Shown here in pieces: positions 8,328 to 16,869 of a DNA stretch of 64,000 bases (position 1 is the stretch's first letter; each line of letters begins with the position of its first letter). The position numbers and the translations under genes are program-made. The notes below the pieces were generated by a model, which saw only the letters and a program-made list of their open reading frames with translations, ran no database searches and was not told the origin of the DNA. The stretch comes from Calothrix sp. MO_192.B10 (GTDB lineage Bacteria > Cyanobacteriota > Cyanobacteriia > Cyanobacteriales > Nostocaceae): positions 31,302 through 95,301 of the forward strand of contig JASJDS010000097.1 of assembly GCA_030065055.1 (NCBI GenBank), in the 5' to 3' direction.

Positions 8328-10604
8328 TTAATTATTGCTAATCAAACGCATATAAGTACCTTCCTGTTTTCTTAATTCATCGTGAGTTCCTCTTTGTACA
8401 ACTTTGCCTTGTTCTAAAACAATAATTTCATCGCAATCGCGGATAGTACTGAGACGATGGGCAACTACGATACAAGAACAACCGCGCCTTCTCAGATTGC
8501 GATCGACAATCTGTTCGGTTTCCGCATCCAAAGCACTGGTAGCTTCATCTAAAACTAATATGCTAGGATTTCTCACTAGAGCGCGGGCAATTTCCAGACG
8601 CTGGCGTTGTCCACCACTCAGATTCATTCCTCCTTCACTTAGTTGAGCATCGTATCCCCCTAGTAGAAACAGAATTGCTTCGTGAATTGCTGCATCCTGA
8701 CAAGCTTTAACTAAATCTGCTTCTGGAATAGTAGAGTCCCAGAGAGTGAGGTTATCTCGAATTGTACCAGCAAAGAGAAAGATATCTTGTTCCACCATAG
8801 CTAAAGAGTTGCTAAGGACTGAACGGGGTATTTGGGTGCGAGAAATCCCGTCAAAAAGGATGTCCCCCGACCAAGATTGATATAGCCCGCAAATGAGTTT
8901 AGCAATGGTAGATTTCCCCGAACCACTATTACCAACTAAAGCAATTCTTTGTCCTGGTTTAACAGTTAAATTTAAGTTTTCAATTAGGGGTGCTTCTAAT
9001 TTACTGTAGCCAAAAGTTAGCTGACGTAGTTCGATAAAGCCTTGGAGTCGAAATGAATTTGGGGAGATGGGGGGATGGGGAGATGAGGAGATGGGGAGAT
9101 GGGGAGATGGGGAGATGGGGAGATGGGGAGAACTTATATTGTCATTATTTGGACTTCTTTGTTCTGTTTCTCTCCTCTGAACAATATTAGATTCATCAAC
9201 AGGATTTTGGAGAACATCATCAAGACGGTTTAAGTCGGCTACTAGTTCTTGTAGAGTACTACCAAAATTAATTAGATTGTTGACTGGCTCCAGAAAACTA
9301 GTAGCCAGTAATTGATAAGCAACCAGCATCCCAATACTTAAGCTACCGTTGATAACTCTAAACCCTCCGATAACCAGAATTGAAGCCGTAGCCAAAGCAG
9401 TCAGCAACGTTGGTAGTACGGTGAGGATTTGAGTTTGTAAACCCAGTTTTTGTTGGGAATTAAGAGCTTTGGTATAGTAGCCAGCAAACTTAGCAAATAA
9501 ATCGGATTCTAATCCCGAAGCTTTAACAGTTTCAATAGATTGAATGCCCCCAATGGCAACACCATATGCCTTACCGTATTCTTGAGCGAGACTAATATTA
9601 GCATCAACGCGACTACGAGAAAGGGTCTGGAGAGCCACAAAATTAAAGGCAGCAAATAATATAGTTATAGTAGTTAATAGCCAATCATAGGTTAGCATTA
9701 TTAGGGCATATAATCCCATCATTACCGTGTCAATGACAGTAGTAGCAAGACGACCAGAAAGTACTTTAGCTACTTTGTCATTGAGTTCAATACGATTGCT
9801 GATTTCCCCAGAGAACCGCTGGGCATAAAATCCTACGGGTAAGCGTAGGAGATGCCAGATAAACTGTCCCGACATGGTAACGGAAAGTTTAATTAGCAGT
9901 CTTCGTAAAGCTCCAAGCTGCATTCGCATCAACAGTCCCTGGAGAATCGCAGTGATAATCATTCCTAATAATAGCGGTCGCAGCCAGTCTTGATAGTTTT
10001 CTACTAAAATGCGATCGACAAAGACTTGGGTAAAGGCTGGGATTGTAAGTCGGGGAAAGGTGAGAAATAATCCCGTTAGTAAACAGAAGAGTACAGCGCG
10101 ATGAGAGCTAGTGAGACGGGAAACTAAGGCAGAAACTGTACTTCTTAGTTTTCCGCCCTTTTGAAATTCTGGTCCCGGTTCCATGACCAAGACAACGCCA
10201 GTGTAGCCCTCGTCAAACTCTTTAGGGGAGACTTTTCTGGGACCAGTAGCAGGGTCGTTAATATATACGCAGTTTTTACCGAATCCTTCGACAACGAGGA
10301 AGTGGTTAAACCTCCAAAATACTATATACGGAGGAGTAAGAGTTTTGAGGTTTTCTAGGGACTTTTTGAATCCTTTGGCAGTTAAACCGTAGCTTCTAGC
10401 AACTTTGATAATATTAGATGCTTTGCTACCATCTCGTGAAATGCCGCATTTTTGACGTAATTCGGATAGAGGTACAATGCGATTGTAGTAGCTGAGAATA
10501 ATTCCTAAAGAAGCAGCACCGCATTCCACTGTTTCCATTTGAAAAAGCGTGGGGGTATGTAATCGATAGACAGTTTTTTGATTCGTCTTTTTAACTGAGT
10601 TCAA
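8328..10604 (-). CDS. NHLM-type peptidase-containing ABC transporter (C39 leader peptidase)
   Basis: 758 aa. The N-terminal C39 cysteine protease domain shows the catalytic Cys28 (ETVECGAAS), His101 (NHFLVVEGF) and Asp117 (INDPATG). The six-helix membrane domain lies at about 165-460, and the nucleotide-binding domain has Walker A GNSGSGKST, signature LSGGQRQR and Walker B ILVLDEATSALD. This enzyme should cut the precursor at 12043-12222 after its Gly-Gly and export the core. The linker between the membrane and ATPase domains holds a Ser/Pro/His-rich stretch encoded by a tandem DNA repeat (9061-9130). It begins 24 bp after the glycosyltransferase stop, so the two are probably co-transcribed. 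Confidence 0.95.
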   Translation of the reverse strand: MNSVKKTNQKTVYRLHTPTLFQMETVECGAASLGIILSYYNRIVPLSELRQKCGISRDGSKASNIIKVARSYGLTAKGFKKSLENLKTLTPPYIVFWRFNHFLVVEGFGKNCVYINDPATGPRKVSPKEFDEGYTGVVLVMEPGPEFQKGGKLRSTVSALVSRLTSSHRAVLFCLLTGLFLTFPRLTIPAFTQVFVDRILVENYQDWLRPLLLGMIITAILQGLLMRMQLGALRRLLIKLSVTMSGQFIWHLLRLPVGFYAQRFSGEISNRIELNDKVAKVLSGRLATTVIDTVMMGLYALIMLTYDWLLTTITILFAAFNFVALQTLSRSRVDANISLAQEYGKAYGVAIGGIQSIETVKASGLESDLFAKFAGYYTKALNSQQKLGLQTQILTVLPTLLTALATASILVIGGFRVINGSLSIGMLVAYQLLATSFLEPVNNLINFGSTLQELVADLNRLDDVLQNPVDESNIVQRRETEQRSPNNDNISSPHLPISPSPHLPISSSPHPPISPNSFRLQGFIELRQLTFGYSKLEAPLIENLNLTVKPGQRIALVGNSGSGKSTIAKLICGLYQSWSGDILFDGISRTQIPRSVLSNSLAMVEQDIFLFAGTIRDNLTLWDSTIPEADLVKACQDAAIHEAILFLLGGYDAQLSEGGMNLSGGQRQRLEIARALVRNPSILVLDEATSALDAETEQIVDRNLRRRGCSCIVVAHRLSTIRDCDEIIVLEQGKVVQRGTHDELRKQEGTYMRLISNN
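9061..9130. repeat. In-frame tandem repeat inside the C39-ABC gene
   Basis: About eight imperfect units of GGGGAGAT lie within the coding sequence. On the coding strand they encode runs such as SPHLPISPSPHLPIS between the membrane domain and the ATPase domain. The reading frame stays open, so the repeat appears tolerated as a flexible linker. Confidence 0.85.
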
Positions 10605-10628
10605 TTTTTTTAAATGTAATTTATGGAA

Positions 10629-11819
10629 TTATGCACGCAAAACTGGATAACTAGTAAAAGCTAAACGTTCTAATAAATATGCTGCCTCATTTTTAGCATT
10701 AGCTTTCATAAAAGCTTGTTGAAGTAATTGGGATTTTTTTTGAAGATTAGAACATTCTAAAAGTTGATCTACAGCTTTCCCAATAGTCTCGACAGTCATT
10801 TGAAAAGGCGAAATACATATAGATACTCCTGCACGCTGACAACGTTCTGCGATATCGTCGGTTCCACTTCCCCAAGGAATTATCAAGCTTGGCAATCCAT
10901 GAGTAATAGCACCAAGTACAGCAGTTGTATGACCACTAGAAATAACTGCTTTTACTTTTGGTAATATTAATCCTTGTGGTATATGTTTGCGAACAAAAAA
11001 GTTTTCTGGAATCTCACCTGTTTCTCTATCCATACGTCCTACAGAAGCAATTACATAGACTGGACTATTCTTTAAAGCATTTACTAAATATGGCCAAAAG
11101 TTTGGATCTTCAAAAGATCTACCAGGTTGCACGTAAATTAAGGGTTTAGTTGAAGTATCGAATTGTTGTAGCCAGCAAATCAACTCTGGATCAAATAAGG
11201 GTGGCTCCCAAAGACAATCACCTACTAAATGAACGCGATCAGGTAATATGTCTACATTACCTTCTAATTCAGGAACACTTCTTAGTAAGTAAAGATCTCC
11301 CAGTAAAGGAGTTTCTCTGTAGTCGGCAGAACTCGGAGATAGTTTTAATAATTCGCAAGCCTCATTATAAAGCCGCATCATGTCTCCATATCGCCAAATC
11401 AATTGTTTTTCACTTTCTGTTTGAGGAAAACGCTCTAAAAGTGATTTACAGGCTGGATAGAGGTATGCAGCAAGACCTAAAATCGCAACAGGTATATTGT
11501 AAAGTCTGCGCGTAATAAGTGGTCCCAGGGTTAGATGCTGACCTACTATCACATCTGGAGCAAGGTTTTTTATAGCATATTCAATATACTTAACTTGTAT
11601 GGTAACTGCAAATGGTTTACCCCAGTTATAAACCCTAAAACCTGGATTATCTTTTTCAGTACAGGTAACTAATTCAAAACCAGCTTTTTTAATTATTTTA
11701 CTCAAGGCTGAACTAGTTAAAAAAATAACTTTATGACCTCGCTGATGCAAAATTTTTGCAATACCAATTGCTGGATAGATAAAGCCATAGTTACTAAGTG
11801 AACAGAACAAGAATTTCAT
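10629..11819 (-). CDS. Glycosyltransferase of the UDP-glycosyltransferase-like (GT-B) type
   Basis: 396 aa. The N-terminus (MKFLFCSLSNYGFIYPAIGI) is the glycine/proline-rich acceptor-side motif of MGT/UGT-like enzymes. The C-terminal half shows the donor-site pattern (ISSGHTTAVLGAITHGLPSLIIPWGSGTDDIAERCQRAGV), equivalent to the HxGxGT...P...DQ...A region of the family. No signal peptide, so cytosolic. It sits between the precursor and the peptidase-ABC gene on the same strand, so a role in glycosylating the peptide before export is likely, but inferred. The sugar and acceptor residue cannot be read from sequence. Genuine glycocin glycosyltransferases are often GT2-type, so this would be a different class. 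Confidence 0.85.
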   Translation of the reverse strand: MKFLFCSLSNYGFIYPAIGIAKILHQRGHKVIFLTSSALSKIIKKAGFELVTCTEKDNPGFRVYNWGKPFAVTIQVKYIEYAIKNLAPDVIVGQHLTLGPLITRRLYNIPVAILGLAAYLYPACKSLLERFPQTESEKQLIWRYGDMMRLYNEACELLKLSPSSADYRETPLLGDLYLLRSVPELEGNVDILPDRVHLVGDCLWEPPLFDPELICWLQQFDTSTKPLIYVQPGRSFEDPNFWPYLVNALKNSPVYVIASVGRMDRETGEIPENFFVRKHIPQGLILPKVKAVISSGHTTAVLGAITHGLPSLIIPWGSGTDDIAERCQRAGVSICISPFQMTVETIGKAVDQLLECSNLQKKSQLLQQAFMKANAKNEAAYLLERLAFTSYPVLRA

Positions 11820-11861
11820 TTTTTTAATGTAAATATGTTTTTTGATGTATTTTAATGAGAT

Positions 11862-11890
11862 AAAAGTATGTCAAGACTTGACATACTTTT
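11862..11890 (-). terminator. Perfect 14-bp hairpin between precursor and glycosyltransferase genes
   Basis: AAAAGTATGTCAAG and CTTGACATACTTTT are perfect inverted repeats one base apart. On the coding (minus) strand the stem ends in a T run. It lies about 150 bp after the precursor stop and 43 bp before the glycosyltransferase start. Such a position suits a leaky terminator or an mRNA-stabilising end that gives more precursor than enzyme message (inference). Confidence 0.65.
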
Positions 11891-12042
11891 TCGATATTGG
11901 ACTGTTATCCTAACTTAGAGATGATTTGATTCATATTCATCATTTACACCTGATGTGAATTAAAAACAACTCTTGTAGCATAAGGATTTTGAGCCTTGTC
12001 CAAAATCATATTTTGGAGACTATGTACATAGTTACAAGAATT

Positions 12043-12222
12043 TCATTGAAGTTCTGGAGCCTTTCCAACGCAATCAATTTTACCAGTGCAACAACCGCCT
12101 GCTATTTCGTCCAAGTTTTCAAGATCTAGTTCGTCACTATCGTTTAGAGATTCAATCTCATCTATGCCTGGAGGAATAATTACATTGTTTTGTTTTTTGA
12201 TTTCATTATTTTGTTCTTCCAT
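12043..12222 (-). CDS. RiPP precursor peptide with Gly-Gly leader and three-Cys core
   Basis: 59 aa from the ATG at 12222, which I prefer because a TGAGGA ribosome site lies 8 bases upstream; an in-frame ATG at 12237 would add five residues. The leader is acidic (SDELDLENLDEIAGG), with the Gly-Gly at residues 42-43 fitting the C39 peptidase of the neighbouring ABC protein. The predicted core is 16 residues, CCTGKIDCVGKAPELQ, with Cys at 44, 45 and 51. The leader lacks the long nitrile-hydratase-like or full Nif11 domain but has the same style of cleavage-site end. It lies 180 bp downstream of the radical SAM gene. The final structure is unknown. Confidence 0.85.
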   Translation of the reverse strand: MEEQNNEIKKQNNVIIPPGIDEIESLNDSDELDLENLDEIAGGCCTGKIDCVGKAPELQ

Positions 12223-12416
12223 GGTTAGATTCCTCATTATTTACTAGTTATGTTGTTACCAACAAATAAATTAGTTGGTGGTGGTTTAAGAATAAAAGAA
12301 CCAAAATATATTAGTAGGATCTTTATTCTTCATAGGTAAAAATTTATGATTAGTGGTCATAATAATTGAGATTTGTAGTAAAAGACCAAGACGAAATTTC
12401 AAAAATTGGCAACTAT

Positions 12417-13925
12417 TTAAGCAGTACAAACTTTTTCAGGTTTAACAGGTACTTCAATTTTGTTTACATGATCCTGATATGCTTGAGCTGTACTAGCACG
12501 GAAGCGATTACCAAAGCCATCACAATAGTTAGTATGAAACTTACCCTTATTACTCATTGCTAGAGCTGCACAACCGCCACCACAATAAAAGGCATAACGA
12601 CATTTGCTACAAACTGGATTTGAGATTACCGTGCGGTTTCGCCAAGTTTGATTTAATTCTTCATTTAAAACAACTTCACTGTCTTCAGTGATGTAACCAA
12701 CGCGAATTTTTTTATCCCCTGTTTTTTCCCAGCAAGCATAGATATCTCCAAAGGCATCCAAAACGTACATCTTATTGTGTGCCCCACAAAAACTTGCTTT
12801 TAGATTCGGTAATGGGCTTTTTCTTTGCTCAAATATCTGTCTTACTCTAGCCATCAAACCGTCATCTGGACGATCAATTACTTTCATATTGTGATATTGT
12901 TGACGCATTTCATCTAATGCTTTATCCAACTCCCAAGAATTAAAAGTAGTTTTGATACTGGTTTTATCGTTTAATTCACTAGTAGTAACAGGTGCTGTAT
13001 AGACAGAAAAATTCTGGTAACTGTTCCATCCTCGTGCGATGATTTCGTCAGCTAACTCAGGGAGTTGGTGGATATTATTGCGGTCAATATTCATCCGCAC
13101 ACTTATCTCAACACCTAAGTCCAATGCCATTGTGATATTTCGAGCAATCTTCTCAAATGAACCGCTACCATCTGCATAGATACGTCGCTTATCGTGTTCA
13201 CTGGGGGGACCATCGAGGGTAATTTGAAGATAAGAAATTTTATCTTTTCCAAGTAAATCTCGATAAGCTTCTAGCTCAGTTCCATTGGTAACAGCAGAAA
13301 AATTCGCTTTTCCTAGAGATAATGCTTTATTAATAATATATTCAACTGTAGGGCGACTTTCCGCCAACAAGGGTTCTCCGCCAAAAAAAGTAATATTGCG
13401 CGGTAAATTCATCTCTTCTGTCACCCCATGACTTGTCTCAATTTGGGGCATAGCAGCAAAAATGCGATCAATCATTTCTGGTTCCATAGTCTTAAGCAAA
13501 TGCTTAAAAGCAGGATTTGTCCGCATATGATCTTGGAAACAATAAGAACAACGAAGATTGCAGCTATAGGTAGGCATAAAGATATAACTAGGTGCCAAGC
13601 GAGAAGCAAGATGATGAAGTTTTGTCGCCATCTGGACAAAAAATGCTTGTTCTTCTTCGACTGTTTTATCTGTTAAATAGCCCCGTCTTTTAAGTAATTC
13701 AATAGTTGCCTGAGAAGGTGCGATGACTTCTCCTTCAATGGGGGGTTCTGGAGTCCAATCTCCGTAGAGAGGTTTCGGTGGATTCTTGACTTCTAATGAG
13801 CGCAAATAGGTCGCTACTCGTCGTGAAACCTTGTCATAAGCCCCCGTATAGCCGTGAACAAGTAGCATTTTTTCTGTTTCTTGGGGCAAATCCGCATAGA
13901 TTGTATAACTACTTGTGCGTATCAT
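12417..13925 (-). CDS. Radical SAM/SPASM peptide-modifying enzyme
   Basis: 502 aa. The radical SAM cluster motif CNLRCSYC is at residues 122-129 (CxxxCxxC). The C-terminal SPASM region has many cysteines for auxiliary Fe-S clusters (FCGAHNKMYVLDAFG, ACWEKTG, CSKCRYAFYCGGGCAAL, NYCDGFG). The first 110 residues are a separate domain (LLVHGYTGAYDKVSRRVATYL, IELLKRRGYLT), plausibly the leader-recognition part. Family knowledge: such enzymes make thioether or C-C crosslinks, epimerise residues or excise parts of RiPP cores. The adjacent precursor makes thioether formation from Cys one option. The fit to the Nif11-class maturases is only a resemblance. It is the first gene of the cluster operon. 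Confidence 0.92.
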   Translation of the reverse strand: MIRTSSYTIYADLPQETEKMLLVHGYTGAYDKVSRRVATYLRSLEVKNPPKPLYGDWTPEPPIEGEVIAPSQATIELLKRRGYLTDKTVEEEQAFFVQMATKLHHLASRLAPSYIFMPTYSCNLRCSYCFQDHMRTNPAFKHLLKTMEPEMIDRIFAAMPQIETSHGVTEEMNLPRNITFFGGEPLLAESRPTVEYIINKALSLGKANFSAVTNGTELEAYRDLLGKDKISYLQITLDGPPSEHDKRRIYADGSGSFEKIARNITMALDLGVEISVRMNIDRNNIHQLPELADEIIARGWNSYQNFSVYTAPVTTSELNDKTSIKTTFNSWELDKALDEMRQQYHNMKVIDRPDDGLMARVRQIFEQRKSPLPNLKASFCGAHNKMYVLDAFGDIYACWEKTGDKKIRVGYITEDSEVVLNEELNQTWRNRTVISNPVCSKCRYAFYCGGGCAALAMSNKGKFHTNYCDGFGNRFRASTAQAYQDHVNKIEVPVKPEKVCTA

Positions 13926-14316
13926 AGTTGCTTATTTTCCTAAACTTGAATTGGTTCTTGTTTTGGTTGTCAGATTTCTGTTTAAAATAAACAGTTTAAT
14001 TGCTAAAATAATTTTTCACCAGAGTTAGATTAAACTTCCGACTGATTAAACGGTAAAACTTTCTTCAGGCTTTCTCCAGACTTTTATGTATTGCTTACAG
14101 TACTATTTTTTCGTTATGCTAATTCAACTAAATATAAAAAATACTCAGCACCAACAATCTCTTTCACCTGTCGTCGATGTTGATGCTTGAGTTGATATTA
14201 AATATTCTAATTCTTCTGTTTTAGTTAGGAGTCGGTTTGGATGCTACAATTTCAGCCTCTATTGACTCAATACTTTACTGTATTGCATACAGTTTTAGAT
14301 TTTCTGACCTACTTCA
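13926..14316. other. Intergenic region upstream of the peptide cluster
   Basis: 391 bp between the radical SAM gene start and the stop of the upstream gene. It holds repeated short motifs around ATTGC(T/A)TACAGT (14089-14101 and 14282-14293), which could be operator-like, and AT-rich promoter-like tracts. I see no further precursor reading frame with a Gly-Gly leader here. The promoter for the cluster probably lies in this stretch (inference). Confidence 0.4.
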
Positions 14317-14862
14317 TTACCTCGTTTCTAATCGCCGTAAAAGCCTTAACAATGAATTTGCATCTAATTCTGTCAGGCTCATACTTATAATTCTAAGTGC
14401 ATCTACATAGCCCAAATAAATTTCATACTTTTGTCGTTTATCGGCAGGAATTTTGTCAAAGTCAACTCCTTTTCCCCAACGATGAATAGTATTTGGTTTG
14501 ATTTGTAAGATTTTGGCAAGTAAGTTGATGCATTTCTCTCGATAACCATGTTCTGACTCCATAGCTAAAATCTGTCCTTCTGTGAAACGAGGTCTACCGT
14601 CTTCATTTATGGCATCTAAACCAAACCAACGACGACAAAATGTTCTAGGATCCATGCCTTGTCCGCACTCGATAGAAGCTTTCTGAATTTTGAAAGCTAA
14701 TTGAGCTGATGGATTTCTCTTGATTTTATCTGATAAATATTGTGGATTCTGAAAATCATGGCAAGGAGCAGGGTTGGAGCATCTATCTCTATTTTTAGAG
14801 AGCTGAGAGGTCGTCTGTTCCTGAACTTTTCTTTGATCAGCTGTTACGCATTTAACTTGCAT
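14317..14862 (-). CDS. Hypothetical protein with a helix-turn-helix-like segment
   Basis: 181 aa, not assigned to a named family. The C-terminal half contains LLAKILQIKPNTIHRWGKGVDF, which has the spacing and the TIxRW-type recognition helix of a helix-turn-helix. The first half has a FCRRWFGLDAINEDGRPRFTEGQILAMESEHG segment. It lies upstream of, and in the same direction as, the radical SAM gene, so it could regulate the peptide cluster. The N-terminus is Lys/Gln-rich without a signal peptide. The start is the first ATG. Confidence 0.6.
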   Translation of the reverse strand: MQVKCVTADQRKVQEQTTSQLSKNRDRCSNPAPCHDFQNPQYLSDKIKRNPSAQLAFKIQKASIECGQGMDPRTFCRRWFGLDAINEDGRPRFTEGQILAMESEHGYREKCINLLAKILQIKPNTIHRWGKGVDFDKIPADKRQKYEIYLGYVDALRIISMSLTELDANSLLRLLRRLETR

Positions 14863-15156
14863 ATTATAAAGTTGGATAGCTTAGTGAACCTTTTATCAGC
14901 AGGAATATCATACACAACAAGCACTAACATAATTACGAGTGATAATTAATACTTTATGAAAATATAAATTTTTTTACAGATAAAATAGCAAATTTAACTC
15001 GGATGGAATACAGTTATCTCTACATCAGGGAAAAGAGAAAATGAAATCCCTTACCCTTTAACCCAAATCTGCGATCGCCGCTAGGAGTGTATTCTACTCA
15101 ACTGAAAACTGCTACAAGTAAGTAGGCAGGAAAAAACCAAAGTATGTAACAAAACC

Positions 15157-15280
15157 AGGACTTACGCAATTGTCACAATCGGCGATTGGTGCGTGAGGTT
15201 ACAAGTCTGATGACTATGTTCAAATATTTTCGCGCACCTCACGCACCCTACAGAAAAAATATGCCAGTTGCGTAAGTCCT
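15157..15280. mobile_element. MITE with AGGACTTACGCAA ends, copy 1
   Basis: 124 bp. Terminal inverted repeats AGGACTTACGCAATTGTCA / TGCCAGTTGCGTAAGTCCT (16 of 19 match). A second, longer copy is at 58977-59142 and a single end is at 29417. No open frame. With the copies below it accounts for most of the 1.35-kb region without confident genes from 14863 to 16216. Confidence 0.8.
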
Positions 15281-15309
15281 GAAAACGTAAAATCACTTAT
15301 CTATAAATA

Positions 15310-15449
15310 TAAATTTGTGCCGTAACCCAAAATTGTATGGAATATTTGTAGTGTTAATTTGAATCTTTGTATTGGGTATTTTGTTGTTTATATATTTTCT
15401 CTTTTTCTGATATCATGTGTTGGGTTCCACTTCCTTCCACCCAACCTAC
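15310..15449. repeat. Direct-repeat block 2, right copy
   Basis: Nearly identical to 2497-2637 in the same orientation. It is on the far side of the peptide cluster from its partner. Confidence 0.8.
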
Positions 15450-15605
15450 GAGGGATTGCGATCGCACTGGATCAGCAATTGGCTCAATTTAGCAGAATTA
15501 AAGTCAGAATTATAGACTCGCTTTAACAATTCATTGGGATTCAGACGCAGTAAATTAGACGAAACAAAAATCTATTTGTCGCATTCCTTTTTGAAATTGC
15601 TATTA

Positions 15606-15890
15606 CCATCTACAGCTTGTAATAAGGAATTTCCGGGCTATAACTTACGTACTGTAAAAAATAATCTACTACCCTGTTACATTGCAGTGTACTTAATATA
15701 TGCGGGCATTGGCAACCTACAAACCTTAGTGGGCAAACTTTTACGAGCCGATAAATGTTATCCCATTTTGAAAAAAGAATAGGACAGATGGGTAGGGGCA
15801 CGGCATCAAAATGATAATTTTATACACCAAAAGATTGTGGTTGCCGTGCCCTTACGAAGAATGTATGTGTCGCAAACATTATTTACATTG
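15606..15890. repeat. Direct-repeat block 1, right copy
   Basis: Matches 1943-2350 in the same orientation without the 91-bp insertion. Includes the GGGGCACGGCATC palindrome at 15792-15855. The small frames across it on both strands are not credible genes. Confidence 0.8.
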
Positions 15891-15938
15891 GTATTACCAC
15901 AGAGAAATCCCATAACCAAACAGAAAAACATAAATAAT

Positions 15939-16022
15939 ATGACTTTTGAACTATTCCAATGTGTGGCATTAAACCGTGATTTACCGGAACATCAATTAAA
16001 AAAAGGTGATGTCGCAACATGA
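15939..16022 (+). pseudogene. N-terminal fragment of a DUF4926-like protein
   Basis: The frame reads MTFELFQCVALNRDLPEH then LKKGDVAT and a stop. This matches the start of small DUF4926 proteins (LFDxVALxxDLPExxLKxGDVGTIVE) as I know them. Removing two bases after the GAT-GTC-GCA-ACA would continue as IIENA, so a frameshift plus loss of the rest is the simplest reading. Short, so the assignment is tentative. Confidence 0.5.
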
Positions 16023-16216
16023 TTATTGAAAATGCTCGTAGACTCTCACGGAGTGACAAAAAGGACAAAAGTAACGCTGAGATTAGGGTTTAGGGATTAG
16101 GCTTTAGAGAAAAATTAGCTCCCTTGGGATAATGCATCCCCAGTGGTGTGCTTTTAAAGGTAAACTCAAATATTGCATATAAATAATGTTTATCATCGCG
16201 ACTAGAGAGCAGAATC

Positions 16217-16858
16217 TTGGGCATAGAACTACGCAGCTTTGTATTTCTCGACAGTCTACAACCTCAACACGCCGCATACATGGGAACAGTAGCCCAAGGT
16301 TTTTTACCATTACCGGGAGATACATCCCTATGGATTGAAATTTCCCCAGGGATTGAAATTAATCGGATTACGGATGTAGCACTCAAAGCTGCTTCTGTAC
16401 GTCCTGGTGTACAGGTGGTAGAACGATTGTATGGTCTATTGGAAATTCATTCTAGCTCCCAAGGAGAAACCGTATCCGCAGGTAGAGCTATTTTGGCACA
16501 CATAGGAGTGGAAAAAAACGAATGTCTCAAACCCCGTGTGGTTTCTAGTCAAATTATCCGCAATATTGATGCTTATCAAACACAATTGATTAATCGCACG
16601 CGACAGGGACAAATGCTGCTAGCAGGACAAACCCTGTATGTGTTAGAAGTTGAACCTGCTGCTTATGCTGCATTAGCTGCCAATGAAGCGGAAAAAGCCG
16701 CAGCCATTAACATCCTGCAAGTGCAAGCTGTGGGGAGTTTTGGCAGACTTTACTTGGGTGGTAAAGAACAGGATATTCTCGCAGGTGCAGCCGGTGCATT
16801 AACTGCGATCGAAAATACATCTGGTCGCCAAAATTACCAGGGTAGTCGTAAGGAGTAA
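16217..16858 (+). CDS. ccmP: Carboxysome shell protein CcmP (tandem BMC domains)
   Basis: 213 aa, the family's usual length, with two BMC folds in tandem. The N-terminus ([19 protein letters not shown]) and the conserved blocks [38 protein letters not shown] and [23 protein letters not shown] match CcmP, a trimeric shell protein with a gated central pore that stacks into double layers in beta-carboxysomes. The start is a TTG codon, chosen because translation from it gives the conserved first residues. As is common for CcmP, it is separate from the main ccm operon. It is followed after 11 bp by a pentapeptide-repeat gene, probably co-transcribed. Confidence 0.93.
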   Translation: MGIELRSFVFLDSLQPQHAAYMGTVAQGFLPLPGDTSLWIEISPGIEINRITDVALKAASVRPGVQVVERLYGLLEIHSSSQGETVSAGRAILAHIGVEKNECLKPRVVSSQIIRNIDAYQTQLINRTRQGQMLLAGQTLYVLEVEPAAYAALAANEAEKAAAINILQVQAVGSFGRLYLGGKEQDILAGAAGALTAIENTSGRQNYQGSRKE

Positions 16859-16869
16859 AGGAACGGATT

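Noticed and set aside
11820..12042. A second precursor peptide downstream of the first
   Set aside because: Only very short frames (12-14 codons) without a Gly-Gly leader are present.
15534..15801. Small frames on both strands near 15.6 kb
   Set aside because: They lie in the repeated block also present at 1.95-2.3 kb, where the same frames are not kept open.
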